Shown here in pieces: positions 15,500-24,277 of a stretch of 64,000 nucleotides of DNA; the stretch's first letter is position 1, and every line of letters starts with the position of its first letter. The DNA lies in the NCBI GenBank assembly GCA_045599185.1, contig JAZRVO010000033.1, positions 1 through 64,000 on the forward strand. Reading direction: 5' to 3'. The notes below the pieces were generated by a model. That model searched no databases. It saw nothing but the letters and a program-made list of their open reading frames with translations, and was not told where the DNA came from. Source of the DNA: UBA1240 sp045599185 (lineage in GTDB: Bacteria; Spirochaetota; Spirochaetia; Treponematales; Treponemataceae). Position numbers and translations under genes: made by a program.

Positions 15500-16687
15500 T
15501 TATTCTTTAATTGCACCACCGGCAACGCCTTCTGCAAGTTTTTTCTGGAAAATGAAATAAACTATTAAAACAGGAAGTGTTGCAATAATAAGTGCGGCAA
15601 TCTGCCATCCAAGCTGCTGACCTGTGCGGCTTGAGAACGAGAAAATACCAACCGGCAATGATTTTGTGGTTTCCTTAGAAGCCATAACCAGAACAAGAAG
15701 GAATTCGTTCCAGATACCCAGCGCAGTCATAATACTGATTGTAATAATTACCGGTACAGTCATCGGCACGATAATGCTGATGAACGAACGGAACGGTGAC
15801 GCACCATCGATGTAAGCAGATTCAATCAGGCTGTTTGGCAAGCCGCGGATAAAGGTTGAAGCCAGCATTACAGCCATCGGCAAACCAAAAGCCGTATAAA
15901 CCAGAATAATTCCAAGGTGCGTATCCGTTAAACCGATTTTGGTTAACATAAGGAACAGCGGAACGATAAGCTGGTTAACGTCGAGCAAATAGCCCAAACC
16001 TACCAAACCGGCAACCAGGGCTGCTGTTTTTTTGTACTTGAATTTGGTTGTGCCATAACCAAGCATAAGACCCAAAATTACAACAAGGAAAGTTGAAACC
16101 ACTGTATAAATTACACTGTTCAAAAATCCCATTCCAAGTGCACCACGCTTCCATGCAGAAGTATAGTTCCACCAGATTGTTTCCCATGCAATTTTGGTCT
16201 GAATTTTTTTAGGCAAATCAGCGCAGGCCAGTGTTGTGCCTTCTTCCGGCTGAATGGTTTTAACCTGACGACCGTCAGCAGTCATCAAATCTTCCGGAAT
16301 GTCATCGCGCAAAATAAAGTGAACTTTTATGCGCTTGTGTGCACCAATAGTCTGCGATTCAAGAATAATTACTTTTTCGTTGATTTCAGCAGTTTTTTTA
16401 CCGTTTTTAATTCCAAGATTTTTCAAGAAATTCTTCGGGTAAGCAATATTTGTCTGCGGCGCAACAACGTCAAACACAGTTGATTTTGCCTGAAACAGTT
16501 CTTTCGGTGCAGAATACATGCTGAATGTCAATTCTTCGTTTGTTTTGAAAGAAGAATAAAGCATCCACAACAGCGGGGCAATCGTAATAATTGTCCACAA
16601 AATAAAAATTAAATAAGAAAGCGGTTTTGCAAGGTAAAGCCCAAAGAATGAAGACTTCGGAGCATCTTGAAGATTTTTTTCTGCCAT
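15500..16687 (-). CDS. sugar ABC transporter permease (MalG type) with long loop
   Basis: This 395-residue inner-membrane permease has six predicted segments and the coupling EAA-type region SLIESAYIDGASPFRSF. It is about 100 residues longer than ordinary MalG-type permeases (about 280). The extra part lies between segments 1 and 2 (about residues 60-160), a hydrophilic stretch facing the periplasm, with DIPEDLMTADGRQV and neighbours. The start at 16687 has GAGGAG upstream and follows the MalF-type stop by one base. It partners the next two genes; no ATPase is encoded here, so a shared MsmK-like ATPase elsewhere is likely. Confidence 0.88.
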   Translation of the reverse strand: MAEKNLQDAPKSSFFGLYLAKPLSYLIFILWTIITIAPLLWMLYSSFKTNEELTFSMYSAPKELFQAKSTVFDVVAPQTNIAYPKNFLKNLGIKNGKKTAEINEKVIILESQTIGAHKRIKVHFILRDDIPEDLMTADGRQVKTIQPEEGTTLACADLPKKIQTKIAWETIWWNYTSAWKRGALGMGFLNSVIYTVVSTFLVVILGLMLGYGTTKFKYKKTAALVAGLVGLGYLLDVNQLIVPLFLMLTKIGLTDTHLGIILVYTAFGLPMAVMLASTFIRGLPNSLIESAYIDGASPFRSFISIIVPMTVPVIITISIMTALGIWNEFLLVLVMASKETTKSLPVGIFSFSSRTGQQLGWQIAALIIATLPVLIVYFIFQKKLAEGVAGGAIKE

Positions 16688-16688
16688 A

Positions 16689-17633
16689 TTAATACTCCTC
16701 ATCTGTTCCAAGTTGTTTACCAACCCAGTTGCTGAAACAGATTAAACAAACACTGATAAGAACAACAATGTTTGAAATTGTAGCACCGTATGCATACCGC
16801 ATCGGGTCACCGGCATTGTTGAACGAAGTTCGGTACATAAAAATTGGCAAAACTTCTGTATTGATTCTCTGCTTTCCTTCTGGTGCCAAGGCAAAAATTA
16901 AGGCAAAGCCTTTTAAAGAACCGGCAATTGCCAGAATACAGCTTGTTAAAATTGAACCGGCAAGCAGCGGAATTGTGATTTTGTAAAAAATCTGAAATTC
17001 GCTTGCACCGTCGATTTTGGCAGCTTCAAACATGCTTTCGTTTATTTTCTGCAAGTTTGCAAGGAAGATAATCATGTAAAAACCTGTGTACATCCAGATT
17101 AACGCAATGCTAATCGGAATCATACATTTTCCAGGTTCAAGCATAAGGCTGAACTGTTTAGTAGGATCGCCAGTCCAGGCCTGCATGATTCTTGCAACCG
17201 GGCCGTCAATCATAAAAAGCAAGCGCCACATGATACCTATAACGATGGTAGAAAGGAAGTTTGGCAGGAAAACCATTCCCTGAAAGAAAGTAGTTGCCTT
17301 TACCTGCTTGCGGTACAAAATAAATGCAAGGATAAAGCCGATCGGAATCTGACCAAAAACAGAAACCAGAACAACAATCATGTTGTTTTTGAAGGCATAA
17401 ACAAATTCAGGAATGTTCTGGGTTGGATCAACAATACCTTTGTTCATGGTTAAAACTGTGGCATAGTTTTTCAAACCCATAAAATGCGCAGTACCAATGT
17501 TCGGGTTATAGTCTGTAAGACTTAAAAACACTGAATAACAAATCGGATAGGCAATGATAAACAGATATATCAAAAGCCCGGGAGCTATGAAACCGATAAA
17601 GGTCCATAAATCTCTTTTATCTGATGCTTTCAC
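16689..17633 (-). CDS. sugar ABC transporter permease (MalF type)
   Basis: This 314-residue inner-membrane protein has six predicted helices and the EAA-type coupling loop MFEAAKIDGASEFQIFYKIT, which docks on an ATPase. The GTG at 17633 was chosen because AAGGA stands 7 bases upstream; the frame extends to 17693 but those codons lack a binding site. It belongs to the carbohydrate uptake transporter-1 class with its MalG-type partner and the binding protein upstream. Confidence 0.9.
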   Translation of the reverse strand: MKASDKRDLWTFIGFIAPGLLIYLFIIAYPICYSVFLSLTDYNPNIGTAHFMGLKNYATVLTMNKGIVDPTQNIPEFVYAFKNNMIVVLVSVFGQIPIGFILAFILYRKQVKATTFFQGMVFLPNFLSTIVIGIMWRLLFMIDGPVARIMQAWTGDPTKQFSLMLEPGKCMIPISIALIWMYTGFYMIIFLANLQKINESMFEAAKIDGASEFQIFYKITIPLLAGSILTSCILAIAGSLKGFALIFALAPEGKQRINTEVLPIFMYRTSFNNAGDPMRYAYGATISNIVVLISVCLICFSNWVGKQLGTDEEY

Positions 17634-17703
17634 GGATACTTCCTTAAGAATAGAAAAAATCGATTTTTTTACATCAAACTGATGCACAAACACTTTTACG
17701 AAT

Positions 17704-17761
17704 GCTTGTTAAAAACAATTTCCCAAATAAAACGGATTTTAGAAAATTATTTTTAACAAGC
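17704..17761. repeat. 12-bp inverted repeat upstream of the permease genes
   Basis: GCTTGTTAAAAA (17704-17715) and TTTTTAACAAGC (17750-17761) are perfect inverted copies with a 34-base AT-rich spacer, located between binding protein and permeases. It may be an RNA hairpin or a regulator site. Confidence 0.5.
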
Positions 17762-17844
17762 AATTAGTAAATTTATGGCCTCATCCCAAAAATTGAATCC
17801 CTTTTTTAAGAAACCGCCTTTTCAGGAGAGGCCTGCTTTACAAA

Positions 17845-17872
17845 GCAGAAAGAAACTTTAATTTCTTTCTGC
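17845..17872 (-). terminator. hairpin after the binding-protein gene
   Basis: GCAGAAAGAAA pairs perfectly with TTTCTTTCTGC around six bases, 19 bases beyond the binding-protein stop. It lacks a long T run on the minus strand, so it more likely slows decay or partly attenuates than fully terminates. Confidence 0.65.
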
Positions 17873-17891
17873 CATTTTGATTTAAGCTAAA

Positions 17892-19175
17892 TTAGCGAGC
17901 ATCAAATGCTTTCTGTACAGCTTCTGCAACCTGTTTTGCTGTCTGTTTTCCAGCAACGATGTCCTGCATACCTGCGTTAAGAATATCGTTTGGTGTACCT
18001 GTAAGGTAAGAGTCGATAACGTAAGCTGAAGGATATTTACCAAGTGTTGCTTTCTGAGCGATACATGGATCCAAGTCGTTTGGCAATTTAACGTTCTTCA
18101 AGATAGGAGCAGAAATTGCACCATCGCGAAGTTTCTGAATGATTTCTTCTGTGCTGAAGAAGTATTCAAGCCATTTTTTAGCTGCTTCCAATTTTTTAGG
18201 ATCAGATGCACCTGCTTTTGTGATACCGTAACCAACCTGCCATGCGCCAGCGATTGCACCAGCGTTAGCTTTTTCGCCTGGAACCTGTGGAATTGGAATA
18301 AGTTTAACGTCTTTTGCCAAAGCACCGAAGCTTGATTCACCCATTGCCCACTGACCGTCAATGTACATAAGATATTTACCGTTAGCAAAGTTTGATTTAC
18401 CTGTACCATCGTCAACGAGAACAGCATCTTTAGACATAACACCGTCTTTTACCCACTGAGCAAGAACGTCAAGAGCAGCAACTGCACCAGCGTCTGTCCA
18501 TTTAACTTTTCCCTGAACAGCTTTTTCTACCCATTTAAGGTCGCCAGTTGTACGTGGAAGGATACCAGACATTACGCAAGAACCCCAAACCCAACCGTCT
18601 GCACCGTGTGTAGACATGCATTCAACGCCAGCAGCCTTACATTTGGCAGCAAGTTCTACCAGTTCTTTGTATGTTGTAGGAAGTTTTCCGCCGTTGATTT
18701 TGTTCAAAAGTGGCATGTTAACAGCTACAACTGTACAGTAGTTAGATGCACCAAGAGGCAAATACGGACGGTTTCCGTTTCCGAAGAAATCAGGGATTGA
18801 TGCAACATCAATGTTAGCTGGGAAATATTTTGTGTTATCTACCTGAACACCAGCTTCCTGCCAAGATGCACCCCAACGAGCATCTGCACCCATGTATGCA
18901 ATATCCGGAACGTCACCAGCAGCTAGGCGGGCAACTACTTTCTGATGGTATGCTTCATCATAGAGAAGTTCTGTATCAAGAACGATGTCTGGGTTTTCTT
19001 CCATAAATTCTTCACAAACACGTTTGAATGTCTGACCTTCTGCGTTTGCGTTGTCGCCATAACCCATAATCTTAAGAACAACTTTTCCGTTTGACTTTTC
19101 AGATCCACCGTTAGCGAACACTGAAAGTGCCATTGTTGCGGCCATAGCAACTGCTACGATTTTTTTGATTTTCAT
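17892..19175 (-). CDS. sugar ABC transporter binding protein (MalE type)
   Basis: This 427-residue exported solute-binding protein has a signal peptide MKIKKIVAVAMAATMALSVF followed by ANGG. The mature part is a type 1 extracellular binding protein with VLKIMGYGDNANAEG, a GDVPDIAYMG element and a late AKKWLEYFFSTEE, typical of oligosaccharide or glycerol-phosphate binders. GGAGGAA stands just before the ATG at 19175; the frame extends four codons further. It is first in the operon. The ligand cannot be read from the sequence. Confidence 0.9.
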   Translation of the reverse strand: MKIKKIVAVAMAATMALSVFANGGSEKSNGKVVLKIMGYGDNANAEGQTFKRVCEEFMEENPDIVLDTELLYDEAYHQKVVARLAAGDVPDIAYMGADARWGASWQEAGVQVDNTKYFPANIDVASIPDFFGNGNRPYLPLGASNYCTVVAVNMPLLNKINGGKLPTTYKELVELAAKCKAAGVECMSTHGADGWVWGSCVMSGILPRTTGDLKWVEKAVQGKVKWTDAGAVAALDVLAQWVKDGVMSKDAVLVDDGTGKSNFANGKYLMYIDGQWAMGESSFGALAKDVKLIPIPQVPGEKANAGAIAGAWQVGYGITKAGASDPKKLEAAKKWLEYFFSTEEIIQKLRDGAISAPILKNVKLPNDLDPCIAQKATLGKYPSAYVIDSYLTGTPNDILNAGMQDIVAGKQTAKQVAEAVQKAFDAR

Positions 19176-19187
19176 GCATTCCTCCAA

Positions 19188-19390
19188 TAGAATACTTTTA
19201 GATAAATACCTTTTAATCGCTTAAAAGGTTAAGTTGATTGTTTCTCTCAACCAACTTGTTGATAGGTTACCATCACTTTTTATTTCTGTAAAGAATTATT
19301 TTGTAAAATAATTTATTTTTTTTACAAAATGAATAGTCCGAATGTTGAGCTTATGTGAAATGTCCCCAAATCAGCCTTTCGACAGTCCCT
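19188..19390. other. intergenic region upstream of the MalE-type gene
   Basis: This AT-rich stretch should hold the minus-strand promoter of the sugar transporter, but no convincing -35/-10 pair was found. GTTGA...TCAAC (19232-19250) is a possible short operator. The sequence ATGTCCCCAAATC (19358-19370) and GACAGTCCCTGACACG resemble ends seen around degraded mobile elements, which is only an impression. Confidence 0.3.
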
Positions 19391-19439
19391 GACACGAAAA
19401 AAACTTGTGCATTCGCACGGCGTATTTTTTTTTCGTGTC
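19391..19439. repeat. 13-bp inverted repeat with inner hairpin
   Basis: GACACGAAAAAAA (19391-19403) and TTTTTTTCGTGTC (19427-19439) are perfect inverted copies, and GTGC/GCAC (19407-19418) pair inside. It would work as a terminator on either strand. Confidence 0.7.
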
Positions 19440-19528
19440 CGTGCCTGTCTGCAGCTGTTTTTATCACAATTAAATTAATAAATGTCTTTTGGCCTTTTAT
19501 AGAAAACTTGAAATTGAACCTAATAAAA

Positions 19529-19589
19529 AAAACAAGTTGTTTGATTTTTTCTTCTTGTAAATTGAAGCAAAAATCAAACAACTTGTTTT
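19529..19589. repeat. 21-bp perfect inverted repeat
   Basis: Positions 19529-19549 and 19569-19589 are exact inverted complements of 21 bases around a 19-base loop, with core ACAAGTTGTTTGATTT. It ends about 25-50 bases before the epimerase start, so an RNA hairpin here would precede translation. It is AT-rich and unlike other hairpins in the window. Confidence 0.85.
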
Positions 19590-19640
19590 CTATTTAATAA
19601 GCTGATATTATTAATGAAATTCTTTTTCTATTATATGTCT

Positions 19641-20585
19641 ATGAAAAATGTACTCGTAATTGGTTCTTTTGGTTTTATTGGTTCTCATCTTATTACTTTT
19701 CTTCAGAAAAAAAATATAATTTTAAAAGAACCGATTTATAATATTTTTGCTTGTGACATCATCCCGTATGAAAAAACAGTACAGCAAATCAAAAAAGACC
19801 ATTATTTTCAAATATATGACACTAACCATCCAACGTATGAGGAATTCTTTCTGACAGTTCATTTTGATGCTGTAATAAACTGCAGCGGAGCAGCTAGTGT
19901 TCCTCTTTCTTTTGAATCTCCATTGGTCGATTTTAACCTAAATACTGTAAACGTAATCAGAATATTGGAGGCTATCCGTTTACATTCAAAAGAAACTTTA
20001 TTTATTAATTTTTCAAGTGCAGGTGTTTATGGAAATCCCCAAAAGTTACCCATTACAGAAAATGAACCGATAAAACCAGTTTCGCCATATGGATTTCATA
20101 AAATGCATGCAGAAAACATTTGTGCTGAATATTCGCAACTGTTTGGCTTAAAAACTATCAGTTTAAGAGTGTTTTCTGCTTATGGTGAGGGTCTGAGAAA
20201 ACAAATTTTTTGGGATATCGTTCAGAAAGCTTTACATGATGAAACAATACAGCTATTTGGGACCGGAGATGAAACTCGAGATTTTATCCACGTGCAAGAT
20301 ATTTGTGCCATAGTAGGAATAATACTAGATACAAAAAAAACATTACCCAGTGTATTGAATGTCGCGAATGGTTTCCAAATTTCAATTAGAACTGTCACAG
20401 AAATTGTATGCAGCGAATTACAATGTCAAAAACCAATTATTTTTTCTCAACGCAATAGAACCGGCGACCCGGTAAATTGGGAAGCTGACATATCATTGCT
20501 CAGTCAATTTGGTTACAAACAATCAATCACCTTTCAAGACGGCGTAAGTTCATATGTTAGCTGGGCAAAAGAGGTTTCAAAGTGA
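19641..20585 (+). CDS. NAD-dependent sugar epimerase/dehydratase
   Basis: This 314-residue short-chain dehydrogenase of the extended class probably acts on a nucleotide sugar. It has the NAD motif GSFGFIGSHL near the start, a catalytic S-S-A-G-V-Y element with the Y-G-F-H-K pair (SPYGFHKMHAE), and the late GTGDETRDFIHVQDI, typical of UDP-glucose 4-epimerase relatives. Which start is used is unclear: ATGs at 19614, 19635 and 19641 all lack a clear ribosome binding site; 19641 gives the tightest match to the family. Low GC and different codon use from neighbours suggest acquisition with the next gene, which it overlaps by four bases. Confidence 0.85.
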   Translation: MKNVLVIGSFGFIGSHLITFLQKKNIILKEPIYNIFACDIIPYEKTVQQIKKDHYFQIYDTNHPTYEEFFLTVHFDAVINCSGAASVPLSFESPLVDFNLNTVNVIRILEAIRLHSKETLFINFSSAGVYGNPQKLPITENEPIKPVSPYGFHKMHAENICAEYSQLFGLKTISLRVFSAYGEGLRKQIFWDIVQKALHDETIQLFGTGDETRDFIHVQDICAIVGIILDTKKTLPSVLNVANGFQISIRTVTEIVCSELQCQKPIIFSQRNRTGDPVNWEADISLLSQFGYKQSITFQDGVSSYVSWAKEVSK

Positions 20586-21757
20586 AAAATACAATTTCAG
20601 TTTTTTTTCCAGAAAGTGTTTCTCAGAGTTGGCTAGGTGGACTTAATTACTATAATAACCTATTCATTGCACTTAAAACATTAAACCAAACAAGTTCACC
20701 TGCTGTTATTCCATATATTCTACAGCCAGATAATGCAGGTTCTGTTTTACTTTCTAGCGCCAAAACATTAAAAATAAATAAAACGCCTTGGTACTATTTC
20801 TATAAAAAAATACTGTGCCCAGTATTAAAAAGACAGTTCGATATTCGCCTATATGTATTAAAAAGCAACAAATTTATTGATGTAGTTTCTCATGCAGATG
20901 TAATCTGTGACAAACCTTTGATTTATTGGATTGCTGATTTTCAGCATAAACATCTTCCACAAATGTTTACAAAAGAACAACTTGAAGAGCGAGAAAAAAA
21001 CAACCGTATGGCAGTTGAAGCAGCACGAATAGTAATACTAAGCAGTAATGATGCATTAAATGACTTTAAACAGTATTATCCTGAGTATGCAAACAAGGGA
21101 CGTGTTCTGCATTTTACCGCCATTCCAGAAAAAGATATTTACAAAAAAACAGAATCACTACGGACAGATATCACACAAAAATTTAATTTACCGTACAAAT
21201 ATTTTTATTGTCCAAATCAATTCTGGAAGCACAAAAATCATAAAACACTTTTTGAGGCTGTAGCAATACTTAAGAAACGTGGAATTTTTATAAACCTCAT
21301 TTGTAGTGGAAATACGAATGATATCAGAAATCCAACTTATTTCACGGAATTACAGCAATTTATAGAACAGAATGATTTAACAGCATCAATAAAAATACTG
21401 GGAATTATAGATCGTTTGGAATTATTTTACCTTATGCGTAACTGTATAGCTATTATAAACCCTTCTCTTTTTGAAGGTTGGTCTTCTACTGTAGAAGAAG
21501 CTAAAAGTATAGGAAAAAATTGTATTTTATCTAACCTAAAAGTTCATCAAGAACAAAATCCTGCAGAAAGCGTATATTTTAATCCTTCCAATGCAGAAGA
21601 ATTGGCAAATATTCTTGAAAAACAATGGGAAACAGGAGTCAGTACTCCAAATGAGATTCTCGAAGAAGAAGCTAGAACTCAATTGCCTGAACGCATCAGA
21701 GAATTTGGGGAATCATATCGTCAGATACTTTTTGAAACATTGAATATTAGTGAGTGA
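20582..21757 (+). CDS. glycosyltransferase, group 1 (GT4-like)
   Basis: This 391-residue GT-B-fold enzyme would transfer a sugar from a nucleotide donor to a growing surface glycan. The C-terminal half has the family pattern FYCPNQFWKHKNHKTLFEA and NPSLFEGWSSTVEEAKS, the E-x7-E-like donor site. It starts with GTG at 20582, overlapping the epimerase stop, so translation is coupled. Like the epimerase it is AT-rich. The pair is too small to be a full polysaccharide locus and may be a remnant or mobile modifier cassette. No promoter was identified. Confidence 0.85.
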   Translation: MKNTISVFFPESVSQSWLGGLNYYNNLFIALKTLNQTSSPAVIPYILQPDNAGSVLLSSAKTLKINKTPWYYFYKKILCPVLKRQFDIRLYVLKSNKFIDVVSHADVICDKPLIYWIADFQHKHLPQMFTKEQLEEREKNNRMAVEAARIVILSSNDALNDFKQYYPEYANKGRVLHFTAIPEKDIYKKTESLRTDITQKFNLPYKYFYCPNQFWKHKNHKTLFEAVAILKKRGIFINLICSGNTNDIRNPTYFTELQQFIEQNDLTASIKILGIIDRLELFYLMRNCIAIINPSLFEGWSSTVEEAKSIGKNCILSNLKVHQEQNPAESVYFNPSNAEELANILEKQWETGVSTPNEILEEEARTQLPERIREFGESYRQILFETLNISE

Positions 21758-21837
21758 TGCTAACTATATATACTTAAAAATCAAAAAATCAGGAAAATTC
21801 ATTTCCAGACAGAAATTCCTCTTATATAAATTGAAAA

Positions 21838-21875
21838 ATAAAAAAGCCCGGCTGAACGGAAACATTCAACCGGGT
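21838..21875 (-). terminator. terminator of the ara operon
   Basis: On the minus strand a 10-base-pair stem (21847-21856 with 21865-21874, one mismatch) is followed by a T run (complement of 21838-21845). It lies 28 bases beyond the araD stop. Confidence 0.8.
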
Positions 21876-21902
21876 TTGCAAACTAGCTGCTTTTAAGCCG
21901 TT

Positions 21903-22682
21903 TTAGTTTTGCCCGTAATAAGCATTTTTGCCATGCTTGCGCTGGTAATGCTTGTCTACAATGTAGTCTACCAGCTGGGCTGCGTCAGGGTTTACCTGCA
22001 ATGTTACAAAAGCCATGCGGGCAACTTCTTCCAAAACCGCTGCATTGTAAACCGACTTGTGTGCACTTTCGCCCCAGGTAAACGGTCCGTGGCCGCATAC
22101 CAGCACCATCGGGTTTTCGTGGGGAACAAGCTTAAAGCCTTCGCGTTCCTGCAAATTTCCGCACAATTCTAAAAACTTCTTGGGCGGATTTTTGAAACTT
22201 TCAACGATAAGTTTACCGGTTTCAAGTTCGTAATCGGCAGCAACGGCTTCTTTGCTAAGCAGTTCGGTGCAAAGAACAGGGTTTGCAGAATGATCTGCGT
22301 GGGTTGTGCCAAACAAAGGAACGCATTTACCGGCCTGCGCCCATGCTGTTGCGTGGGGCGAGTGAGTGTGGGTTATGCCTTTAATTTTTCCCTTGCTCGG
22401 GCCGCTCATTGCAAAAGAACGGTAAAGTTCAAGGTGGGTCGGCGTGTCAGAAGAAGGGCGCATTGTTCCTTCTACTTTGTTTCCGTCAAGGTCAAGAACA
22501 ACAATGTCTTCAACCTTCAGTTCATCGTAGGCAACGCCAGAAGGTTTAATTGCAAAAACGCCTTTATCAGGGTCAAATGCCGAAACATTTCCCCACGTGT
22601 AAATTGCAAGGTTTCTTGCAGGAATTTCAAGATTTGCTGCCCATGCTTCTTCTTTTAACTGTGCGTAAGGTGATTTACTCAT
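21903..22682 (-). CDS. araD: L-ribulose-5-phosphate 4-epimerase
   Basis: This 259-residue class II aldolase-fold enzyme converts L-ribulose-5-phosphate to D-xylulose-5-phosphate, the last step of arabinose breakdown. Visible features are the substrate-phosphate region TWGNVSAF, the KPSGV element, SSDTPTHLELYR, the metal histidines in THTHSPHATAWAQ, and the late CGHGPFTWG. It is slightly longer than the usual 230. The ATG at 22682 overlaps the araA stop by four bases and has GGAG upstream; the frame continues to a TTG at 22697. Confidence 0.93.
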   Translation of the reverse strand: MSKSPYAQLKEEAWAANLEIPARNLAIYTWGNVSAFDPDKGVFAIKPSGVAYDELKVEDIVVLDLDGNKVEGTMRPSSDTPTHLELYRSFAMSGPSKGKIKGITHTHSPHATAWAQAGKCVPLFGTTHADHSANPVLCTELLSKEAVAADYELETGKLIVESFKNPPKKFLELCGNLQEREGFKLVPHENPMVLVCGHGPFTWGESAHKSVYNAAVLEEVARMAFVTLQVNPDAAQLVDYIVDKHYQRKHGKNAYYGQN

Positions 22683-24193
22683 TTTTTCATGCTCCAATAA
22701 GCTTCGTTCCAGCGCAATTCGTTGCGGAATGCAGGAATTGTCGTGCCTTCGCCAATATGAACCAGTTCAATACCGGTAATTTCTGCAAAATCGCGCAGAT
22801 ATTCAATGTCAAGCAGGTTTGTGTATGCAGTATGGTGACCGCCGCCTGCCAAAATCCATGCTTCGCTTGAAGTGATAAAATCCGGAAGAGGCTTCCACAA
22901 TACGCGTGCAACCGGCAGTTTTTCAAAATTTTCCGGCGGCGTAATGGTTTCCAAATCGTTTGCAACAATGCGCAAACGGTCGCCCATGTCCACAATTGAA
23001 CAAACCATCGATTTTCCTTCCTTGCCGTTGAAAACCATGCGTGCAGGATCCTGCTTTCCGCCGATTCCTAGCGGATGAACTTCAATTGTAGGCTTGTCTG
23101 CGGCAACGGTTGGACAAACTTCAAGCATGTGTGCGCCAAGGTTAAGCATGTTGCCCGGTTCAAGGTTGTAAGTGTAATCTTCCATAAAAGAAACACCCTT
23201 GCCGTTGCCGGTCATGCCGTTGGCCATAATTTTAAGAACGCGCACCATTGCGGCTGTTTTCCAGTCGCCTTCACCGGCAAAACCAATGCCTTCTTCCATA
23301 AGGCGCTGGCATGCAAGACCCGGCAGCTGCTTCATGCCCCAAAGGTCCTGAAAGTTTGTGGTAAATGCAGAAGCACCAGTCATTTTAAGGAACTTGCGGA
23401 GGCCAAGTTCAATGCGTGCCTGTTCACGAATGTGTGCCTTTGTGTAGGCCGGGTCTTTACCCCATACAATATTGTATTTTGATTCGTAAACTTTCATCAG
23501 TTCATCAATTGCAGGCGTTTTTACCTTGCGCATGCATGCAATCAAATCACCAATTCCGTAATAAGGCACGTTCCAGCCAAGCTTCATCATTGCTTCAACT
23601 TTATCGCCGCAGGTAACGGCAACGTCGCGCATGTTGTCGCCCAAACGTGCAATTACCATGTTCTTGCATTCTGTAGCGGCAACGGCTGCACGCATCCATA
23701 CGGAAATGCGGTTGCGTGTGCTTTCGTGAGACCAGTGACCGGCAATTACCTTGCGCTTAATGTCCATGCGGGCAGTAATGTAACCAAACTCCCGGTCGCC
23801 GTGGGCACTCTGGTTAAGGTTCATAAAATTCATATCCATTGTTGAATAAGGAATTTTTTCGTTGAACTGAGTGTTAAGCTGAAGCATCGGCTTGGTTAAA
23901 GTGTTCAAACCGCGAATCCACATTTTTGCCGGGCTGAAAGTGTGCATCCAGCAGATAATTCCGGCACATTTTTCGCTTGCATTTGCCTTTTGAATCGTTG
24001 CCGTAATTGAATCAGAATCAAGCAAGGTTGGTTTCCATACCAGTTTGTATGCAAGTTTTTTATTGTCAGTCGGGTAGTTCAGGCTGTTTACAATTTTTTT
24101 AGAATCTTCAGCAACCTGCTTAAGTGTTTCTCTTCCGTATAAATCCTGGCTTCCAGTCAAAAACCAGAACTCATAATCATTCAAATCTCTCAT
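22679..24193 (-). CDS. araA: L-arabinose isomerase
   Basis: This 504-residue cytoplasmic enzyme turns L-arabinose into L-ribulose using a divalent metal. The N-terminus FWFLTGSQDLYG, the active-site region WMHTFSPAKMWI, the central GEGDWKTAAMVR and the late IAGGGHHTAYT match the family, and length is normal. It sits between araB (84 bases upstream) and araD (overlapping), so the full arabinose pathway is encoded together. An AAGGAAAA precedes the ATG. Confidence 0.97.
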   Translation of the reverse strand: MRDLNDYEFWFLTGSQDLYGRETLKQVAEDSKKIVNSLNYPTDNKKLAYKLVWKPTLLDSDSITATIQKANASEKCAGIICWMHTFSPAKMWIRGLNTLTKPMLQLNTQFNEKIPYSTMDMNFMNLNQSAHGDREFGYITARMDIKRKVIAGHWSHESTRNRISVWMRAAVAATECKNMVIARLGDNMRDVAVTCGDKVEAMMKLGWNVPYYGIGDLIACMRKVKTPAIDELMKVYESKYNIVWGKDPAYTKAHIREQARIELGLRKFLKMTGASAFTTNFQDLWGMKQLPGLACQRLMEEGIGFAGEGDWKTAAMVRVLKIMANGMTGNGKGVSFMEDYTYNLEPGNMLNLGAHMLEVCPTVAADKPTIEVHPLGIGGKQDPARMVFNGKEGKSMVCSIVDMGDRLRIVANDLETITPPENFEKLPVARVLWKPLPDFITSSEAWILAGGGHHTAYTNLLDIEYLRDFAEITGIELVHIGEGTTIPAFRNELRWNEAYWSMKK

Positions 24194-24235
24194 AAATTTT
24201 CCTTTTTGTATTAGCTATGTTGAAATGTGTGTAAA

Positions 24236-24267
24236 CCGGTGCCCGGTTTTTTTATGGCAGGCACCGG
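24236..24267 (-). promoter_or_regulatory. intercistronic hairpin between araB and araA
   Basis: CCGGTGCC (24236-24243) pairs perfectly with GGCACCGG (24260-24267). Without a T run after it on the minus strand, it is more likely a processing or stability element than a terminator. Confidence 0.5.
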
Positions 24268-24277
24268 CTAAAAGTTT

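Noticed and set aside
19350..19445. Insertion sequence end
   Set aside because: The TGTCCCC and GACAGTCCC motifs recall mobile-element ends, but no transposase, matched terminal repeats or target duplication could be found.
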